From: Candidatus Segetimicrobium genomatis
GTDB taxonomy: Bacteria; Sysuimicrobiota; Sysuimicrobiia; Sysuimicrobiales; Segetimicrobiaceae
Assembly (NCBI GenBank): GCA_005883865.1
Contig: VBAO01000056.1
Location: 1 to 8,872, forward strand
Length of the DNA: 8,872 bases
Direction: 5' to 3'
In this document: positions 5,467 to 8,872 of the stretch, piece after piece
How positions within the stretch are numbered: position 1 is the first letter of the stretch
Layout of the letters: every line of letters starts with the position of its first letter
Notes under the pieces: model-generated
Databases searched by the model: none
Seen by the model: only the letters and a program-made list of their open reading frames with translations
What the model was told of the DNA's origin: nothing
Made by a program: the position numbers and the translations under genes

Positions 5467-6092
5467 GGACCGCCCAACTCTTCGATCGCCGCGGGCAGCG
5501 GGCGGAGGTCGGGGAGGACGCGGGTCGGCGTGACCCCATCGATGGGGGCATCGCGGCGATTCACGAAGACCGTGCGGTAGCCGAAGGAGGTGCGGGAGGG
5601 CGGGGCGCCGCTCAGCATCCGGAACCGGTCCCAGTGGCCCGGGGCCGGTTTGTAGCTCCGGCAGTCCTCGGCGGTGATGGCCAGGTCGGGCACGACCCCG
5701 AGTTGGGCGATCGACGCCGCGAGGAGGTCGCGGTCCACGTTGGAGAGGATCGCGAGGCGGTACCCTGCGGCCTGAAGCGCGCCGAGCGCCTGCGGCACCT
5801 CGGGGAACGGTCGCCAGGACGGCAGGGAGTCTGGGAGGACCCGCTCCCGTCCGGGGGGGAGCGGACGGCCGAGCGCCTCCATGACGCGCGCGCCCGCGAC
5901 CGCGAGGACGTCGCGGTACGGACGATAGCGCTCGTGTTCCACCTCGGCTTCGACCGCGATGTACCGGGCGGCCAGCGCCGCGCGGTCGATCGGCGGCGGA
6001 AGGAGGGACCCGAGGGCATTGGCGACCCCGCCCTCCCAGTCGATCAGCGTGCCGTAACAATCGAACGTGATCCAGTCGATGGAGCGCTCCAT
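5463..6092 (-). CDS. HAD-superfamily hydrolase (haloacid dehalogenase type II-like), motif IV missing
   Basis: This 209-aa protein is a HAD subfamily IA hydrolase, a class that dephosphorylates or dehalogenates small molecules through an aspartyl intermediate. Motif I is ITFDCYGTLIDW with nucleophile Asp11; a helical cap covers roughly 20-95; motif II is AILSNVD with Ser117; motif III is SYKPAPG with Lys148. After APPSRT (163-168) the sequence jumps straight to SFGYRTVFVNRR. Relatives have about 16 more residues here (an HVG.SLFHD..PA-type segment) that carry the motif IV acid for magnesium and activity. The reading frame stays open, so this looks like a 48-nt in-frame loss at about 5588. The product may be inactive, or the gap may be an assembly error. 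ATG 6092 has AAGGAG at a 7-nt distance and overlaps the divergent methyltransferase start. Confidence 0.88.
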   Translation of the reverse strand: MERSIDWITFDCYGTLIDWEGGVANALGSLLPPPIDRAALAARYIAVEAEVEHERYRPYRDVLAVAGARVMEALGRPLPPGRERVLPDSLPSWRPFPEVPQALGALQAAGYRLAILSNVDRDLLAASIAQLGVVPDLAITAEDCRSYKPAPGHWDRFRMLSGAPPSRTSFGYRTVFVNRRDAPIDGVTPTRVLPDLRPLPAAIEELGGP

Positions 6093-6105
6093 GGGCCGGC
6101 TCCTT
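6081..6105. promoter_or_regulatory. overlapping divergent start codons with paired ribosome binding sites
   Basis: The core CCATGG holds ATG on both strands: plus 6091-6093 (methyltransferase) and minus 6092-6090 (HAD). Each has its own Shine-Dalgarno sequence inside the other's coding region: GGAG at 6081-6084 on plus, six nt away, and AAGGAG at about 6105-6100 on minus, seven nt away. The plus site lies in a perfect 10-bp palindrome, GGAGCGCTCC (6081-6090). Any promoters must lie within the opposite gene; none was convincing. Confidence 0.5.
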
Positions 6106-6752
6106 CGGGAGCAGGACGAGGTTCTCCTCGCTTCGTACGTGTATGAGCAGGCAGAGCAGCGTGTGATGGGAGGACAGATGATGGAACTCGTGGACACGGG
6201 ATTCGCGTCGCCAACCGGTTTCCCATCGTCGGCCCGGCCGTGGGGCAGCTCCTGTACATGCTGACCCGCCTCAGCGGCGCCCGGCGCGTCTTCGAGCTCG
6301 GCTCGGGGTACGGGTATTCCACCGCCTGGTTCGCCATGGGGGTGCGCGACAACGGGGGCGGCGAGGTCTTCCATGTGGTGTGGGACGAGGGCCTCTCCCG
6401 CGCCGCCCGCGGGTACCTGGAACGGCTGGGACTCGAGCGGGTGATCCGATTCACCGTGAGCGAGGCCGTGACGGCGCTCCGGAACACCGACGGTCGGTTC
6501 GACATCATCTTCAGCGACATCGAGAAGGACGGGTATCCCGCGTCGCTGCCGGTGATCAAGCAGCACCTCGGCTCAGGCGGCCTGCTCCTCGCCGACAACA
6601 TGTTCTGGCGCGGGAAGGTCCTCGACCCTCGGGCCGCCGACACCGACACGGAAGGGGTCCGGTCGTTCACGCGCGCGGTGTTCGCCGACAAGGATTTCAC
6701 CAGCACGATCGTCCCATTGCGGGATGGGGTCCTGCTGGCCCGGCGCAATTGA
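6091..6752 (+). pseudogene. class I SAM-dependent O-methyltransferase, one-base frameshift
   Basis: This is a COMT/CCoAOMT-like, metal-dependent O-methyltransferase expected to act on a catechol-type or similar hydroxyl. From 6240 the frame is continuous: RVFELGSGYGYSTAWF (SAM motif I), HVVWDE, RFDIIFSDIEKDGYPASLP and LLLADNMFWRGKV, whose Asp and Asp-Asn match the family's metal ligands, ending PLRDGVLLARR at TGA 6752. The conserved NRFPIVGPAVG segment just upstream is in this frame, but it has no start codon before a stop at 6144. The expected N-terminus (SYVYEQAEQRVMGGQMMEL) is in another frame from ATG 6091. One base missing at about 6195-6210 joins them into about 220 residues, the normal length. 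ATG 6091 has GGAG six nt upstream. If the slip is a sequencing error the gene is intact. Confidence 0.85.
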
Positions 6753-6790
6753 CGCCCGAGCCCCGGCCTCGCCGGGACCGCGGCGACGCG

Positions 6791-7570
6791 ATGACCATAC
6801 GCCTGGCCTGTAGCTCGGAATCCTACAACGACCTGCTCGGGGCGGGGCATCTTGGGCTCGAGGAGTGGCTGCGGCTTTGCGCCGAGGAGCTGCGCCTCAC
6901 CGGCGTGGAGCTCGAGGACAAGCACATCGGCCCGCCCACCGCCGAGCGGCTCGGCGGGCTGCGGACCGCCGCGGCCCGCTACGGGCTGGAGATCGTCAAC
7001 ATCGCCGTGATGAACAACTTCGGGGTGGCCGATGAGGCCCGGCTTCGCGCCGAGGAAGCGCGGACCCGCGAGTGGATGGGCGCGGGAAAACGCCTCGGGT
7101 CGCGCTTCGTCCGGACCTTCGCCGGATGGCCGGAGGGGGAGCGCGCCGTCCGCTGGCCGGCGATGATCGCCGCGCTGCGATCGACGTGCCGGGAGGCCGA
7201 GCGGCTCGGGGTGCGGCTCGTGCTGGAGAACCACAACCACGGCGGCTTCGTGCAGACGGCCGCCCATGCGACCGCCATCTTCGACGAGGTGGGCAGCCCG
7301 GCCCTCGGGTTGTTGCTCGACACGGGCAACTACCTGGACGGGCTCGCCTCGATCGCCTCGACCGCGGCGCGCGCCTGGCACGTGCACGCCAAGTTCACCC
7401 GGGTCGATGCCGGCGGTCGCGACCCCCGGGTCGATCACGACGCGGTGATCGGCCTCCTCAAGGCGGCGGGGTACGGCGGGTGGGTCTCGGTCGAGTACGA
7501 GGGCGAGGAGCCGGGCCGCACCGCGGTCCCCCGCGCCCTCGCCTACTTGAGACAGGCCATCGGCGGGTAG
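6791..7570 (+). CDS. sugar phosphate isomerase/epimerase-like TIM-barrel protein
   Basis: This 259-aa protein of the xylose-isomerase-like TIM-barrel family (AP_endonuc_2 fold) would isomerise or epimerise a sugar or keto-acid-type substrate at a divalent metal. The expected metal ligands are spaced in order on successive strands: Glu146 in LVLENHNHGG, Asp177 in LLLDTGNYLDG, His199 in WHVHAKF and Glu235 in WVSVEYEGEE. N-terminal strand LACSSESYNDLL and TGVELEDKHIG fit the first barrel units. It starts 38 nt after the methyltransferase stop and ends 8 nt before the hyuA start, so all three are probably one operon. ATG 6791 has only a weak ribosome binding site. The substrate cannot be told from sequence; the family is broad, and IolE or epimerase-like roles are equally open. 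Confidence 0.85.
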   Translation: MTIRLACSSESYNDLLGAGHLGLEEWLRLCAEELRLTGVELEDKHIGPPTAERLGGLRTAAARYGLEIVNIAVMNNFGVADEARLRAEEARTREWMGAGKRLGSRFVRTFAGWPEGERAVRWPAMIAALRSTCREAERLGVRLVLENHNHGGFVQTAAHATAIFDEVGSPALGLLLDTGNYLDGLASIASTAARAWHVHAKFTRVDAGGRDPRVDHDAVIGLLKAAGYGGWVSVEYEGEEPGRTAVPRALAYLRQAIGG

Positions 7571-7578
7571 GCCGGGCG

Positions 7579-8872
7579 ATGGGCGGCCGGTTCCGCGTTG
7601 GGATCGACGTGGGCGGCACGTTCACCGATCTGGTGGCGCACCCGTCCGACGGCGGGACGCTGCGGATGCTGAAGGTCCCGACGACCCCCGATCCCTCCCA
7701 GGCGGTGCTCGAAGGGCTTGAGACCCTGCTCGGGCCCGACGACGAGGTCGCGGGCCTGACGCACGGCACGACCGTGGTCACCAACGCGATGCTGGAGGGA
7801 AGGGGAGCCCGGACGGCCCTGGTGACGACCCGCGGGTTTCGCGACGTCCTGGAGATCGGGCGCCAACAGCGCGACCACCTGTACCGCCTCGACGTCCCGG
7901 GGCGGGTCCCGCCGCCCGTTCCGCGCTCGCTCCGCTTCGAGGTGACCGAGCGCATGGATCACGCCGGGCGCGTCCTGCTACCGCTTGACGAGGCCGACGT
8001 GGCGCGGGTCGCCACCGCCCTCAGGCGCGCGCGGGCCGACGCGGTGGCCGTCAGCCTGCTGCACGCGTACAGCAACCCCTCCCACGAGCGCCGGATCGCC
8101 GAGCTCCTGGCGGGGACCGTCCCGCACATCAGTCTCTCGTCGGACGTCAACCCGGAGCACCGCGAGTATGAGAGGACGCACACCACCTGCGCCAACGCCG
8201 TCCTCGCGCCGCTGGTGGACCGCTACCTGACCGATCTGGAGGCCGGGCTGGCGCGGGGGCACCGGGCGGCGACGCTGCGGCTGATGCAATCGAGCGGCGG
8301 GATGGCGACGCCCGCCGCGATGCGCCGGATTCCGCTTGCGATGCTGCTGTCGGGCCCCGCGGGCGGGGTCGCCGCGGCGCAGGCGGTGGCCGCGCGGGCC
8401 GGCGTGCTCGACGCGGTGACGTTCGATATGGGGGGGACGTCCACGGACGTCTGCCTCGTCCGCGACGGCCGCGTGGAGACCGTCTCGGAGCGCCGGGTCC
8501 TGGGGCAGCCCGTCCGGATGCGGTCGCTCGCCGTCGAGAGCATCGGCGCCGGCGGCGGATCCATCGCGCGGGTCGATCGCGCCGGGGCGCTCCGCGTGGG
8601 ACCGCAGAGCGCCGGCGCCGTCCCGGGGCCGGCCTGCTACGGCCGCGGGGGGGAGGACGCGACCGTCACCGACGCCTGCGTCGTCCTGGGCTACCTCAAC
8701 CCGGAGGCGACGTTTGGGGGACTGCGGCTGGATCCCGACCGGGCCCGGCGCGCCGTCGAGTCGGTGGGATCCCGGCTGGGGCTCGCCGTGCACGAGGCGG
8801 CCTCGGGGATCGTCGAGATCGCGAACGCCGCCATGACGCGCGCGATCCGGGCGGTGTCGGTGCACCGCGGGT
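7579..8872 (+). CDS. hyuA: hydantoinase/N-methylhydantoinase A-family protein (partial, right edge)
   Basis: The first 431 codons of an ATP-dependent hydantoinase/oxoprolinase A-subunit-type protein, a family usually near 690 aa, are present and open to the window end. Hydant_A_N features are RVGIDVGGTFTDLV (6-19), the phosphate-binding start of the ASKHA fold, and THGTTVVTNAML (61-72). The core domain follows with REYERTHTT, LMQSSGGM, LLSGPAGGV, the second phosphate loop FDMGGTSTDV (282-291), ESIGAGGGSIA, GPQSAGAVPGPACYGRGG and VTDACVVLGYL. All are intact. The family opens cyclic amides (hydantoins, 5-oxoproline) or carboxylates acetone-like ketones with ATP, with a HyuB partner normally encoded next; that gene would lie beyond the edge. 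ATG 7579 follows the isomerase stop by 8 nt without a strong Shine-Dalgarno sequence. Substrate unknown. Confidence 0.92.
   Translation, partial: MGGRFRVGIDVGGTFTDLVAHPSDGGTLRMLKVPTTPDPSQAVLEGLETLLGPDDEVAGLTHGTTVVTNAMLEGRGARTALVTTRGFRDVLEIGRQQRDHLYRLDVPGRVPPPVPRSLRFEVTERMDHAGRVLLPLDEADVARVATALRRARADAVAVSLLHAYSNPSHERRIAELLAGTVPHISLSSDVNPEHREYERTHTTCANAVLAPLVDRYLTDLEAGLARGHRAATLRLMQSSGGMATPAAMRRIPLAMLLSGPAGGVAAAQAVAARAGVLDAVTFDMGGTSTDVCLVRDGRVETVSERRVLGQPVRMRSLAVESIGAGGGSIARVDRAGALRVGPQSAGAVPGPACYGRGGEDATVTDACVVLGYLNPEATFGGLRLDPDRARRAVESVGSRLGLAVHEAASGIVEIANAAMTRAIRAVSVHRG

Noticed and set aside
5317..6060. Minus-strand open frame through the tRNA and HAD regions
   Set aside because: It overlaps the tRNA-Leu in full and runs out of frame with the HAD gene, with arginine- and proline-rich noise.
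6044..7438. 464-codon minus-strand open frame opposite the methyltransferase and isomerase genes
   Set aside because: No family resemblance and proline/arginine-rich shadow composition; the plus strand carries conserved catalytic motifs.
1..8872. CRISPR array, phage genes or antiphage defence system
   Set aside because: No regularly spaced repeats and no nuclease, Cas, toxin-antitoxin or phage structural motifs were seen in any coding region.

Overview
This window is G+C-rich (roughly two thirds by eye) and densely coded, with large transporter and catabolic families typical of a soil or sediment bacterium. The gene content resembles uncultured high-GC lineages such as Rokubacteria/Methylomirabilota or Armatimonadota relatives. 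No marker gene fixes the phylum, so the taxonomy is only a guess.

Layout. The left end (1-729) holds a possible start of a minus-strand gene leaving the window and the C-terminal remnant of an integrase-type transposase (258-449) with repeated end motifs. From 730 to about 4300 a minus-strand operon encodes a polar amino acid ABC importer: binding protein (start 4139), permease and ATPase. It is followed by an agmatinase/arginase-family ureohydrolase that is broken by a frameshift and an internal loss. The operon leader (about 4166-4330) is rich in predicted RNA structure, including a possible H-type pseudoknot. From 4693 to 5466 a consensus-like promoter drives tRNA-Leu(CAG), with a small HTH protein gene only 15 nt behind it and then a four-cysteine zinc-ribbon protein. 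A HAD-family hydrolase (5463-6092, minus) lacks the segment that normally carries motif IV. Its start codon overlaps, back to back, the best start of a plus-strand O-methyltransferase (6091-6752), which carries a one-base frameshift. Downstream on the plus strand are a TIM-barrel sugar isomerase/epimerase-like gene and the first 431 codons of a hydantoinase A/N-methylhydantoinase-type gene that runs off the right edge.

How it works together. The importer plus ureohydrolase looks like an uptake-and-hydrolysis unit for a guanidino compound (arginine, agmatine, guanidinobutyrate or similar), though the hydrolase as written could not be made. The plus-strand trio of methyltransferase, isomerase and HyuA looks like a catabolic operon whose substrate cannot be read from sequence. 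Three of the protein genes carry lesions in conserved cores. This is either gene decay or an assembly problem and is the main caution for using this sequence.
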